Under the pieces are notes generated by a model, which was not told the origin of the DNA, did no database searches, and worked only from the letters and a program-made list of their open reading frames with translations. The translations under genes were made by a program, and so were the position numbers. This document shows positions 32,881-40,678 of a DNA stretch of 54,558 nt, one piece after another. The stretch is taken from contig DAOUQF010000025.1 in the NCBI GenBank assembly GCA_030625815.1, positions 1 to 54,558 on the forward strand, in the 5' to 3' direction. Position 1 is the stretch's first letter, and the number at the start of each line of letters is the position of its first letter. The DNA comes from Eubacteriales bacterium. GTDB lineage: Bacteria > Bacillota > Clostridia > Tissierellales > GPF-1.

Positions 32881-33585
32881 ATGCGATTCGGTGATTTTAC
32901 AGGACTTCGAAAAAAATCGATAATACAGGTATTGAATAAGGAAAACCCTTTTGGAGAAATTTTTGTTTTTACTTTCTCGATTCCGGACGGTTTGACTTGG
33001 CGGCCAGGGGAACACGGAATCTTTCGATTGAAAGGAATCGAGGGGATGAAGTGGCGGGCATTCAGTCTTGTGTCGATACAGGAAGAGGGCGTGATTCAAA
33101 TCGCGACACAGATTGCGGAAAATCCAAGTCCCTTCAAGGCACGTTTGCGGGAGCTGGAACCGGGAGATTCCTTGCAAATGAGGGGTCCCTTTGGGTGGTT
33201 CACAATTCAAGATGAGGATTCGCCGATCCTGTTTATCGCAAATGGAATTGGAATTACACCGGTCCGTGCTCTGCTGGAATCCTTGAAGGAAGACGGGGCA
33301 AGGGAAGTGCATGCCATTTATGCGGCAAAGGAGAGGCACTTGTTTCAAGAGGATTTGGAAGCGGTTTGCGAAGAAAATCCCAAAATTTCTATTTCCTTTG
33401 TTCATGGACGTGATGCGGTTGCCACTGAGATTATGGTGCATGCGAAGAAGTATGGAAATAATGCCTATTATTATCTCTCTGGATCTCTTCAGGCGAATAA
33501 GAGCAACCAGGCTTTATTGAAGTGGCAAGGAATTCGGGGCTTTCGTATTATTCAAGATCCGTTTTTTGGATACGAAAAGAGGTGA
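32881..33585 (+). CDS. Ferredoxin-NADP+ reductase-like flavoprotein
   Basis: A 234-residue FNR-like oxidoreductase. The FAD domain has WRAFSLVSI (R-x-[YF]-[ST] type isoalloxazine site), MRGPFGWF marks the domain junction, and the NAD(P) domain has FIANGIGITPVRALLESL. No 2Fe-2S domain is present, so electrons are probably passed to a separate partner. ATG 32881 follows GCGAGGTGG; the frame upstream overlaps the preceding gene out of frame and is rejected. The OmdA fragment follows directly. Confidence 0.85.
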   Translation: MRFGDFTGLRKKSIIQVLNKENPFGEIFVFTFSIPDGLTWRPGEHGIFRLKGIEGMKWRAFSLVSIQEEGVIQIATQIAENPSPFKARLRELEPGDSLQMRGPFGWFTIQDEDSPILFIANGIGITPVRALLESLKEDGAREVHAIYAAKERHLFQEDLEAVCEENPKISISFVHGRDAVATEIMVHAKKYGNNAYYYLSGSLQANKSNQALLKWQGIRGFRIIQDPFFGYEKR

Positions 33586-33589
33586 ATTC

Positions 33590-33853
33590 ATGCAAATCGA
33601 CTTGCCGGAAGAACTGCAAGTGGATTTGCATGAATTCAAGTCTTTGTTTGAGATCGTGCCAAAGCAAACCAGGTATGCCATGATACTCATTTTTGGAAAA
33701 GAGCCGGCAGTTTTGCAGAAACAAGCGCGAAGTGTTTTGCCACGAAACGTTCTTTCGCAACAACGGATGAAGGAAAAAAGAAGGTTGAACAGCAGACTAG
33801 GAAGTCCTGATTACAGGGCTTCTTTTATAAAAGAGGGAATCGGGTTTGAATAA
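33590..33853 (+). pseudogene. YdeI/OmdA-type fragment, degraded C-terminus
   Basis: An 87-residue frame whose first part (LPEELQVDLHEFKSLFEIVPKQTRYAM) resembles the bacteriocin-protection YdeI/OmpD-associated domain (PF13376). The second half does not match the family (the usual ...RIEKAxxxL helix is scrambled), and the frame runs through a good terminator (33801-33827) and overlaps the next gene by 8 bases. Probably a frame-damaged remnant or a very short variant. GAGGTG precedes the ATG. Confidence 0.45.
33801..33827 (+). terminator. Terminator before the broken MATE gene
   Basis: Stem GAAGTCCT (33801-33808) / AGGGCTTC (33815-33822) with one wobble, followed by TTTTAT. Confidence 0.75.
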
Positions 33854-35229
33854 CAATAAAAGCAAAATGATTGTAGAAGGGCCGATTGGTCGAGTGTTAT
33901 TTGAATTAACGACACCTATGATCTTTGGGATTCTAGGACTGGTAGCCTTTAATTTAGCAGATACATATTTCGTTGGGAAGTTGGGAACGATTCAAATGGC
34001 TGCCTTGGCATTCACCTTCCCCGTGGTGCTTGTCTTCAATAGCATCAATCTTGGAATTGGTATTGGTGCATCGGTGGTGATATCAAAAGCGGTGGGAATG
34101 AAGGAGTGCGATCGAGTTGTTCGTTTGACAACAGACAGTTTGTCTTTAGGGCTTCTCATTGCTGCGAGTGCATTGATTATAGGTGAACTGACCATTGATC
34201 CGCTGTTTGGACTGTTGGGTGCCGACAAGGAAGTAATGCCCTATATTACCCAATATATGCGTATCTGGTATGCGGGTGTCCCTTTTGTTGTGATACCGAT
34301 GGTGGGAAATAACGCGATCAGAGCACTTGGCGACACCAAAACGCCCAGTATTATTATGATGATTGCAGCAGGTATGAATATGCTTCTGGACCCCATCTTG
34401 ATTTTTGGTCTTGGATTTATTCCGTCACTGGGCGTAGCGGGAGCTGCCCTTGCTACAGTATTGTCGAGAACGGTTACTTTCAGCGTCGCACTCTATGTAT
34501 TGGGTTTTCGAGAACGAGTGATCTCCTTAAGAAACATCAGATTGATCGAGGTGTTTGGATCTTGGAAGTCGATTTTATTTATTGGATTGCCAAATGCGAT
34601 AGCGAAAATGATTATCCCCCTTGGAGCGGGGATTATTACGGGATTAATCGCCAGTCTTGGGATTGAAGCTGTTGCGGGATTTGGTGTGGCAACAAGGGTT
34701 GAGTATTTTGCGATGGCTGTTGTTATGGCTTTGTCTTCTATATATACCGGTTTTTGTTGGCCAAAATTTTGGAGCAAAAAAAATAGATCGGATTAGAGCA
34801 GGTTTTTGGATTAGCGAAAAATTCTCTGTGATTTTCGGTGTGGGAATGTATGCCGCTTTATTTTTCCTTGCGAAGCCGATAGCGAGCCTATTTACCTCAA
34901 GTGATGCGGTTTCAAAAGTGATTGTAACCTACTTGAGGATTGTACCCTTGGGGTATGGATTCCAAGGCATCTTATTAATTTCGAATGGATCGCTAAACGC
35001 TCTTCATATGCCGATTAAGGCATCCTTGGCCAATTTAATCCAGATGCTCGTCGTTTATGTCCCATTGGCAATCTATGCAGCGGATCATTATGGCGTTTTT
35101 GGTATATTCGGATCCTTGGTACTCTCGCACTGGGTGGTTGGAAGCATCTATCATTTCGTTGTGAATAAAAACATCAATAAAGTGGAGCAACGAATGAGGG
35201 TGGAAAAGGAAACGGAAATGATGGTGTGA
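33846..35229 (+). pseudogene. MATE transporter split by a frameshift
   Basis: Two overlapping frames together make one MATE-family transporter of normal length (about 460 residues). The first (33846 to stop 34796) covers ten or so helices up to ALSSIYTGF; the second frame picks up near 34750 as PVFVGQNFGAKKIDRIRAGF and runs to 35229 with the last helices. A +1 shift is needed around 34738-34760, where a TATATATA tract and a T5 tract invite slippage. TTG 33846 is the likely start (AGAGGGA upstream). Either a pseudogene, a phase-variable gene, or a sequencing error. Confidence 0.85.
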
Positions 35230-35321
35230 ACGGGGAAGGAGAGACTTTTGCGTTACAAATTGGAATTGTAGCTTACAAGTTAGTGTAGCATACAAAATAC
35301 AAGGCTTTATGACATGTATAT

Positions 35322-35350
35322 TTGACTTTGCGAGCGATAAAAGTTACACT
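35322..35350 (+). promoter_or_regulatory. Sigma-A promoter of the DUF6773-XRE-MBL operon
   Basis: TTGACT (35322-35327), 17 bases, TACACT (35345-35350), 29 bases before the DUF6773-like start. Confidence 0.75.
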
Positions 35351-35378
35351 TGAAACAAATAGGAGAGGAGGCAGTTTG

Positions 35379-35873
35379 ATGTGGTATCAAAAGTATCGGG
35401 ATGAACGTGTGGAAGCGGCAAAGAGTCAGATCTTTCGGGAGCTCTATTATTTGATGATGGGATTTGCAGGAATTTCGGTGATTATGAAATCGATTATGTA
35501 TCCAGGAAATTGGAAGGCGAGTTTCTTTGAATTGCTTTTAATCATCTTTTCATCTGCCTATTACATTCTTCGATCTGTACAAAAGGGACTGTATACCGAT
35601 AAGATAGAAGTGCATGATCAACAAAACAAACGATCAATGAGTCAAAAGAACCTGCTGATCGGACTGGGTTCGGGGATTGCCATTGCGCTTTTCTTTGGGA
35701 TTCGCAGTGCCGTGGTCTTTGGGGGAGAAGGAACGACCATTCGCTTTTTCTTTTTCAGTTTTATTGCTTCTTTGATGATCTATATTCCGTTTTTTGTGGG
35801 TTTTATGGTCATAGGCGATCAGTTGGCGAGGAAAGCAAGTCTGCGAAATGCTAATAAACGGGATGAGGAATAA
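35379..35873 (+). CDS. DUF6773-like membrane protein
   Basis: A 164-residue protein with four predicted helices in two pairs (about 25-60 and 95-150) and a polar middle loop (YTDKIEVHDQQNKRSMSQK). N-terminal DERVEAAKSQIFRELYYLMM and overall layout resemble DUF6773, a membrane family that is usually encoded next to a small XRE regulator, as here. Function unknown. ATG 35379 follows AGGAGAGGAGG. Its stop is one base before the regulator start. Confidence 0.75.
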   Translation: MWYQKYRDERVEAAKSQIFRELYYLMMGFAGISVIMKSIMYPGNWKASFFELLLIIFSSAYYILRSVQKGLYTDKIEVHDQQNKRSMSQKNLLIGLGSGIAIALFFGIRSAVVFGGEGTTIRFFFFSFIASLMIYIPFFVGFMVIGDQLARKASLRNANKRDEE

Positions 35874-35874
35874 G

Positions 35875-36081
35875 ATGAAAAATATCAAAATGAAATTGGC
35901 GCGGGTTGAGAAGGATTACACCCAAGATGATTTGGCAAAACGAATCGGGGTTTCCAGACAAACCATCGGACTGATTGAAGCGGGCAAATACAACCCCTCC
36001 TTGAAGTTATGCTTATCGATTTGTCACGTGCTGGAGCGAACCTTGGATGAATTGTTTTGGGAGGAAGAACAGGATGGATAA
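35875..36081 (+). CDS. XRE-family HTH regulator (YozG/Cro-like)
   Basis: A 68-residue DNA-binding protein: MKLARVEKDYTQDDLAKRIGVSRQTIGLIEAGKYNPSL is the standard small Cro/XRE helix-turn-helix of Gram-positive bacteria, ending with LDELFWEE. Short XRE proteins of this type typically control the membrane gene beside them. It overlaps the MBL gene by 8 bases. Confidence 0.92.
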   Translation: MKNIKMKLARVEKDYTQDDLAKRIGVSRQTIGLIEAGKYNPSLKLCLSICHVLERTLDELFWEEEQDG

Positions 36082-36955
36082 AGGGAAAACACAGGTTGTA
36101 TTATTGGGCACGGGAACGCCCAACGCGGATCCGAAACGTTCGGGACCGGCAGTTGCGGTGGTTGTCGGAGAAAATGCCTATGTGGTTGATTTTGGTCCCG
36201 GTGTGGTTCGCCAAGCGGCTCGCGCCTATGAAATGGGAATTGAAGCTCTGGCGCCGGCGAATTTAAAATTTGCGTTTTGCACCCATTTGCATTCAGATCA
36301 TACCTTAGGCTATGCGGACTTGATCTTTACGCCTTGGGTGTTGGGCCGGACGGAGCCGTTAAAGGTATGGGGACCAAAAGGATTAAAGACCATGACGGAT
36401 CATTTGCACGCAGCTTATGGACGAGATATTGAGGAAAGAATCGATGGAAAAGAGCCGGCCAATCCGGAAGGATGGCAGGTCGAGGTATCGGAAATCGAAG
36501 CGGGAATCGTGTATGAAGATCAAGATTTGATTGTGGAAGCTTTTCCGGTTTCTCATGGATCGTTTATCTCCTTTGGGTATAAGTTCATTACGCCTGATCG
36601 GACGATTGTAATTTCCGGCGATACAGCGCCAGTGGAGGAAGTGATTCGGCAGGCGAAGGATTGTGATCTTCTGGTGCATGAAGCGTATTATGCAGCCGGT
36701 TGGGAAACAAGGAGTCCGGAATGGAAGGCGTATCATGCTTCCGTGCACACTTCAACCTTGGAATTGGGAAGAATCGCTGCAGAGGCAAAACCCAAGCAAT
36801 TGATTCTTTATCATCAGCTCTTTATGATGGATCATCAATCGGAGCCGACAAAGGTGCAGGAGAAAATTCAAGAGGTTGAAAAGGAAATGATCAAGGAAGT
36901 GGAATCTGTTTATGAGGGCGAGGTAATCTCTGGACAGGATATGGGGGTCTATTAG
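36074..36955 (+). CDS. Metallo-beta-lactamase fold hydrolase (RNase Z/arylsulfatase-like)
   Basis: A 293-residue MBL-fold hydrolase with VLLGTGTPNADPKRSG, the metal-binding THLHSDHT motif, a second histidine in FPVSHGSF, an aspartate in VISGDTAP and histidine in LYHQL. The arrangement resembles RNase Z-like/arylsulfatase AtsA-type enzymes of the MBL superfamily; substrate unknown. ATG 36074 overlaps the XRE gene end, so expression is coupled. Confidence 0.88.
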   Translation: MDKGKTQVVLLGTGTPNADPKRSGPAVAVVVGENAYVVDFGPGVVRQAARAYEMGIEALAPANLKFAFCTHLHSDHTLGYADLIFTPWVLGRTEPLKVWGPKGLKTMTDHLHAAYGRDIEERIDGKEPANPEGWQVEVSEIEAGIVYEDQDLIVEAFPVSHGSFISFGYKFITPDRTIVISGDTAPVEEVIRQAKDCDLLVHEAYYAAGWETRSPEWKAYHASVHTSTLELGRIAAEAKPKQLILYHQLFMMDHQSEPTKVQEKIQEVEKEMIKEVESVYEGEVISGQDMGVY

Positions 36956-36971
36956 GAAAGGGGAGAAAACG

Positions 36972-37367
36972 ATGGCAGTACGAGATGTAGAGGTGCAATT
37001 TATTCGCGAATTTCGAGGGGTGCTCGATACGGGGCAAACCACAGCGGCAGTCGGTTCTGAACCGGGGGAACTGGCACCGTATGATATGCTTTTTGCAGCA
37101 TTGGCATCATGCTTGTATGCAACATTTTTGGATATCGTCAACAAGAAGAAAATTGATTTTGAATCAGCCAAGCTAACCGTTACGGGAGAGAAGCGGGATG
37201 CAGTGCCGGCAACCCTTGAACGGGTGAAGGTGAAGTATGAGATTCAGGGATCCGACAATGAAAAGGGATTGATGCGTTCTGCTGAACTGGCGGCAAAATA
37301 TTGCTCGGTTTATCAAACCTTCTCTCATGTAGCGGAGATGTCTTGGGAGTTGCAATATCAGAAATAA
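36972..37367 (+). CDS. OsmC/Ohr family peroxide-handling protein
   Basis: A 131-residue OsmC-family protein with the two conserved cysteines in ALASCLYATF and AKYCSVYQTF; these form the peroxidatic pair in OsmC/Ohr enzymes that reduce organic hydroperoxides. The N-terminal segment is short, as in the YhfA-like subgroup. GGAAAGGGGAG precedes the ATG. Seventeen bases after the MBL gene, likely the same operon, ending at the terminator 37376-37402. Confidence 0.88.
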   Translation: MAVRDVEVQFIREFRGVLDTGQTTAAVGSEPGELAPYDMLFAALASCLYATFLDIVNKKKIDFESAKLTVTGEKRDAVPATLERVKVKYEIQGSDNEKGLMRSAELAAKYCSVYQTFSHVAEMSWELQYQK

Positions 37368-37375
37368 AGACAAAG

Positions 37376-37402
37376 ACCGCGAGTTTGCTCGCGGTTTTTT
37401 TT
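37376..37402 (+). terminator. Terminator after the OsmC gene
   Basis: Stem ACCGCGAG (37376-37383) / CTCGCGGT (37388-37395), TTTG loop, T7 tail. Confidence 0.93.
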
Positions 37403-37485
37403 GTAATGCGAAAAGAATGAATTGTAATGATATTGATTTACACATATAAAGTTTGATATACAATTAAGAGGAAAGAGGTGAGGGC

Positions 37486-37746
37486 ATGACTACGAAAAGC
37501 ATTAGTTTTCGAGTTGATGAAGCATTGAAGAATGAAGCAGATATAGTGTTGGAGGAAATCGGCCTGTCCATGACAGCTGCTTTGACCCTATATCTCAAAC
37601 AGATTGTGAATAAGAGAGAAATTCCATTTAAACTGGAAGCGATTGATCCGTTTTACAGCATTGAAAATCAAATGATTTTGGAGCAAAGGATTCGCGAGTA
37701 TAAAAACAGAAAAGTGACGAAACATGATTTGATCGAGGCAGATTGA
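37486..37746 (+). CDS. RelB/DinJ family antitoxin
   Basis: An 86-residue ribbon-helix-helix antitoxin: KSISFRVDEALKNEADIVLEEIGLSMTAALTLYLKQIV is the RelB/DinJ DNA-binding domain, and the C-terminal IREYKNRKVTKHDLIEAD would wrap the toxin. The toxin gene that follows overlaps the stop (TGATG), but is truncated. GAAAGAGGTGAGG precedes the ATG. Confidence 0.9.
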   Translation: MTTKSISFRVDEALKNEADIVLEEIGLSMTAALTLYLKQIVNKREIPFKLEAIDPFYSIENQMILEQRIREYKNRKVTKHDLIEAD

Positions 37747-37958
37747 TGGACAAGGTGTGGCTTAATGGAGCATGGGAAGAATATTTCGAGTGGCTGAAAA
37801 AAGACAAACGTGTTTTTAAGAAGATTAATGAAATCATTAAAAGCATTGATCGGAATGGAACTCATTGCGTTGGCAAACCAGATAGCCATTCTTCAATGTG
37901 GCACACATTATTCGGATTACTGATTTTTTGGAGGAAAGCAAAATTCCCGCATGCGTAA
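37746..37958 (+). pseudogene. Truncated YoeB/Txe-type toxin
   Basis: The N-terminal half (VWLNGAWEEYFEWLKKDKRVFKKINEIIKSIDRN) matches YoeB-family mRNA-cleaving toxins, up to GKPDSH where family members continue with GKPEPLK. From there the sequence diverges and ends at residue 70, in a terminator. The catalytic Glu/Arg/His/Tyr of the C-terminal half are absent, so the toxin should be inactive. Confidence 0.8.
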
Positions 37959-37975
37959 GCGTGCGGGAATTTTTA
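37943..37975. terminator. Strong bidirectional terminator
   Basis: 12-bp stem ATTCCCGCATGC (37943-37954) / GCGTGCGGGAAT (37959-37970), GTAA loop, T5 tail; on the minus strand the A-rich flank becomes T-rich. It lies at the 3' end of the truncated toxin, between convergent genes. Confidence 0.88.
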
Positions 37976-37995
37976 TGGAGATTTTCTTTAAAAGG

Positions 37996-38730
37996 TTACT
38001 CGGTAATTTCCACCTCAAGGGAATAGGTATGGGTGAGATCGCCGCTCGGCGCGATCACATCACAGGTGATTTCATAGCTTCCCACTGATTCGCTTAAGAA
38101 TTGTAAAATCCTTGAAGAGCCTGCACCGACTAAGGTGGAGGTCTTTCCTTGACTGATATACACGTCGCTTAGAAGGGTGAGGTCATCCGGGTAGGAGATC
38201 TCGGTGCGATATCCGGTTGTAGGATTTACATTGAGGACAACCTCAAAGGCTTCTCCGACAGGAATGCTTCGAATGGCGTTTTCAATGGTGAAACGCACGA
38301 CGTGGGGGGGCAATGGAATAACTTTTGGTTCTTCGATGGGCTCCAGAATCGGGGTTTGCGATTCCTCGGTGGCAATGACTTCCGTTGCCCAAATCTGCAG
38401 GGGATAACTCTCTGCAACTCGTCCGTCATAACGAACTTGGAGGATCATGCCTGGTTTAAGAATCAAGGCATAATTAAAATTCTCCGGCAAGTGTACAACG
38501 ACATCTCCCACAATGCCTTCGACACCGTTTGTCAGAATGCTTCTCTCGTTGATCTCGATAATGGTTCCTGTGTAGAGCGCGTCCATGTCGGATTCTGGTT
38601 CGATTTGCGATGGCTCCATGGACGATGGTTCGGGTTCATTGTCTCTTTCGTTTGAAACATTTTTGAAGGCGAAAAACGCGATGCCAAAAATCACGAGTAC
38701 AATAAGCCCAAGAAAGACTAATTTATTCAT
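37996..38730 (-). CDS. Membrane-anchored DUF3221-like/chagasin (I42) two-domain protein
   Basis: A 244-residue exported protein. Residues 1-22 form an uncleaved signal anchor (KLVFLGLIVLVIFGIAFFAF). Residues 50-115 resemble DUF3221 (YTGTIIEINERSIL, ending ESYPLQIWATEV). Residues 140-244 resemble the I42/chagasin family of cysteine-protease inhibitors: the NPTTGY loop is exact, and the GAGSSRILQFLSESVGSYEI strand follows the family pattern. Expected outside the membrane. ATG 38730 follows AAAGGATG at normal spacing. Confidence 0.72.
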   Translation of the reverse strand: MNKLVFLGLIVLVIFGIAFFAFKNVSNERDNEPEPSSMEPSQIEPESDMDALYTGTIIEINERSILTNGVEGIVGDVVVHLPENFNYALILKPGMILQVRYDGRVAESYPLQIWATEVIATEESQTPILEPIEEPKVIPLPPHVVRFTIENAIRSIPVGEAFEVVLNVNPTTGYRTEISYPDDLTLLSDVYISQGKTSTLVGAGSSRILQFLSESVGSYEITCDVIAPSGDLTHTYSLEVEITE

Positions 38731-38911
38731 GATATTCATCCTTTCAATTTATCCTTACCCAATTTATTCGGTTGTAGATTTAGACGAATTATAAGAAGAA
38801 ATTGTTTCGAAAAAGGACCCGACGAGAGGATTTTTTTAAAATGGACATGAAACAAAAAATATTTAAACATGGTTGGGAAATATTTGATAAAATAAAAGGA
38901 GAAAATAAAAC

Positions 38912-39088
38912 ATGATCCTTTATAGGATGACGGGAACCGCTAAGTATGAAAACCCTTTGGCGCGATTGGGAAAGTATAAAACAGGAGTTTTCTGTCTGTA
39001 CCTCAGGCATCTTGACAATGTGGACGAGCGGGTGTTGAGGGAGATGTTGAAGCGGACTCTTGAATACATGCAAAAGAAGGAGGATTAA
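38912..39088 (+). CDS. Short DUF1801-like protein (58 aa)
   Basis: A small gene with AAGGAG (38897-38902) nine bases before ATG 38912. The product (MILYRMTGTAKYENPLARLG..., then KYKTGVFCLYLRHLDNVDERV) matches the C-terminal third of DUF1801/YdhG-like proteins, including the GKYKTGxxCLY block. The first two thirds of the usual domain are missing, so it is a truncated gene or a natural short variant. One base separates its stop from the methyltransferase start; the AGGAGG of that gene lies within it, so the two are probably co-translated. Confidence 0.6.
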   Translation: MILYRMTGTAKYENPLARLGKYKTGVFCLYLRHLDNVDERVLREMLKRTLEYMQKKED

Positions 39089-39089
39089 G

Positions 39090-39719
39090 ATGCGACCGAT
39101 ATTTTGGCAAAGTCAATTAACGACGTTTTTGTTGTATTGCAATGGCACGGAGTTGGAAAAAAAGATTTTGGATTGTGGGGCGGGGGGAAGAAGACCTCCT
39201 TTGGCGATTTTCAAGGATCAGGGTTATGAGACAATGGGACTTGAAATCTCGGATCAATCTCTAGAACGAACAAGAAAATTCGAGTCGGAATTCGGATACG
39301 ATTTACATATTCAAAAGGGAGATTTGCGCGAGATTCCGCTGAAGGATGAGTCCATGAGTTTTGTGTATTCCTACAATACGATTTTTCATTTGCCCAAGGC
39401 GGAAATCAAGGCTGCGCTCCATGAATTCAATCGAGTCATAAAGCCTGGCGGGCTTTGTTTTATCAATCTCCTCACAACAGAGGACCATGGATATGGCGAG
39501 GGAGAAGAAGTTCGCCCGGGCGAGTTTCAGCAGGAAGAAATGGGGGAGAAAGTCCTCCACTGCTATCATGAGAAGGATGAAGCGGAAGCCTATTTTGCAG
39601 AGGCGGGATTTGATGTGGTGTACAAGGAAATCAGAAAGCGGATCGGCCCGAGCCGGACTGGCGGCAAGATTACCTTGGGATATGTGGACTATATTGTGGA
39701 GAAAATCAAAAAACAATAG
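39090..39719 (+). CDS. Class I SAM-dependent methyltransferase
   Basis: A 209-residue methyltransferase: motif I ILDCGAGGRRPPLAIF, acidic residue in GLEISDQS, KGDLREIPLKDESMSFVYSYNTIFHL (motifs II-III), and RVIKPGGLCFINLL. Acceptor unknown. It starts right after the DUF1801-like gene with AGGAGG upstream and is followed at 30 bases by the diguanylate cyclase gene. Confidence 0.9.
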   Translation: MRPIFWQSQLTTFLLYCNGTELEKKILDCGAGGRRPPLAIFKDQGYETMGLEISDQSLERTRKFESEFGYDLHIQKGDLREIPLKDESMSFVYSYNTIFHLPKAEIKAALHEFNRVIKPGGLCFINLLTTEDHGYGEGEEVRPGEFQQEEMGEKVLHCYHEKDEAEAYFAEAGFDVVYKEIRKRIGPSRTGGKITLGYVDYIVEKIKKQ

Positions 39720-39749
39720 ACTTTTGTGGATAACAAGGGGGTGACAAAG

Positions 39750-40667
39750 ATGACGGATGCGCTTTATAAGCAGATGCTTGAAAATATGTATGAGGGTGTA
39801 TATTTTGTGGATGCAGAACGTACCATTACCTTTTGGAACAAGGGTGCGGAGCGAATCAGCGGATATCAAGCCAAAGAGATTTTGGGCAAACAGTGTTTTG
39901 ATAATATCTTGAATCATGTAAACAACGAGGGCTGTCAACTCTGCTTGAATGGCTGTCCTTTGCAGCAGACGATTGATGACGGGGTGATGCGTGAAGCGCC
40001 CGTGTATCTGCATCATAAGGATGGCTATCGGGTACCTGTTTCGATCCGAACCATTCCTTTGTTTGAAGGGCAAGAAGTAATCGGTGCGGTTGAGGTGTTT
40101 ACCGATAAGTCGGAACAATTTGACCGGTTAAAGGATCTTCAGGAACTTCGAGCATTGGCGTTGAAGGATCAGTTGACCGAACTTCCTAATCGTCGATATT
40201 TGGATAATTTTCTGGCGGAGCGGTGGCGGGAATATGAGAGCCTGGAAATACCCTTTGGGATGATTTTTATGGACATCGATCATTTTAAGAAAGTCAATGA
40301 TTCCTACGGTCATGATATTGGTGATGAAGTGCTGAAAATGGTGGGAAAAAGCACCCGGGCGGCATTGCGCCGAGGCGATCTTGTGGGTCGATGGGGTGGT
40401 GAAGAATTTATCATTATTGTGTCCACCGGGGACGAGGAAGAATTGCGAATTGTTGCCGAAAAAATTCGGATGCTAATCGAAAAATCAACCTTATCCTACA
40501 ATGGAAACGATCTTTCCGTTACGGTTTCTTTGGGCGCGACCCTGCCCTTTATCGAGGATGATTTGGCAATGATGATCAGGCGGGCGGATGAAAAGATGTA
40601 TGAAAGCAAAGAGGCGGGACGCAATCGCGTAACCCTTGCAAAAGAAGAGGCTTACCCAATCGGGTAA
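39750..40667 (+). CDS. PAS-GGDEF diguanylate cyclase
   Basis: A 305-residue cyclic-di-GMP synthase. The N-terminal PAS domain (about 8-110) contains GVYFVDAERTITFWNKGAERISGY and a cysteine cluster (CFDNILNHVNNEGCQLCLNGCP) that might bind metal or heme/redox signals. The GGDEF domain (about 135-305) has DQLTELPNRRYL, the metal-binding MDIDHFKKVND, the active-site RWGGEEF and an inhibitory RxxD site (RRGD) five residues before it, so it should be active and product-inhibited. Cytoplasmic, no membrane helix. It ends inside a palindromic terminator. Confidence 0.93.
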   Translation: MTDALYKQMLENMYEGVYFVDAERTITFWNKGAERISGYQAKEILGKQCFDNILNHVNNEGCQLCLNGCPLQQTIDDGVMREAPVYLHHKDGYRVPVSIRTIPLFEGQEVIGAVEVFTDKSEQFDRLKDLQELRALALKDQLTELPNRRYLDNFLAERWREYESLEIPFGMIFMDIDHFKKVNDSYGHDIGDEVLKMVGKSTRAALRRGDLVGRWGGEEFIIIVSTGDEEELRIVAEKIRMLIEKSTLSYNGNDLSVTVSLGATLPFIEDDLAMMIRRADEKMYESKEAGRNRVTLAKEEAYPIG

Positions 40668-40678
40668 GCCTTGTTTTT
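40648..40678. terminator. Palindromic terminator encoding both C-termini
   Basis: Stem AGGCTTACCC (40648-40657) / GGGTAAGCCT (40662-40671) and T runs on both sides. The stop codons of the convergent GGDEF and BASS genes lie within the stem, and both proteins therefore end in AYPIG. Confidence 0.92.

Noticed and set aside
35240-35300. Imperfect short repeats (GCTTACAAGTTAGTGTAGCATACAA) before the DUF6773 promoter
   Set aside because: Too short and irregular to call a repeat family, operator or att site from one copy.
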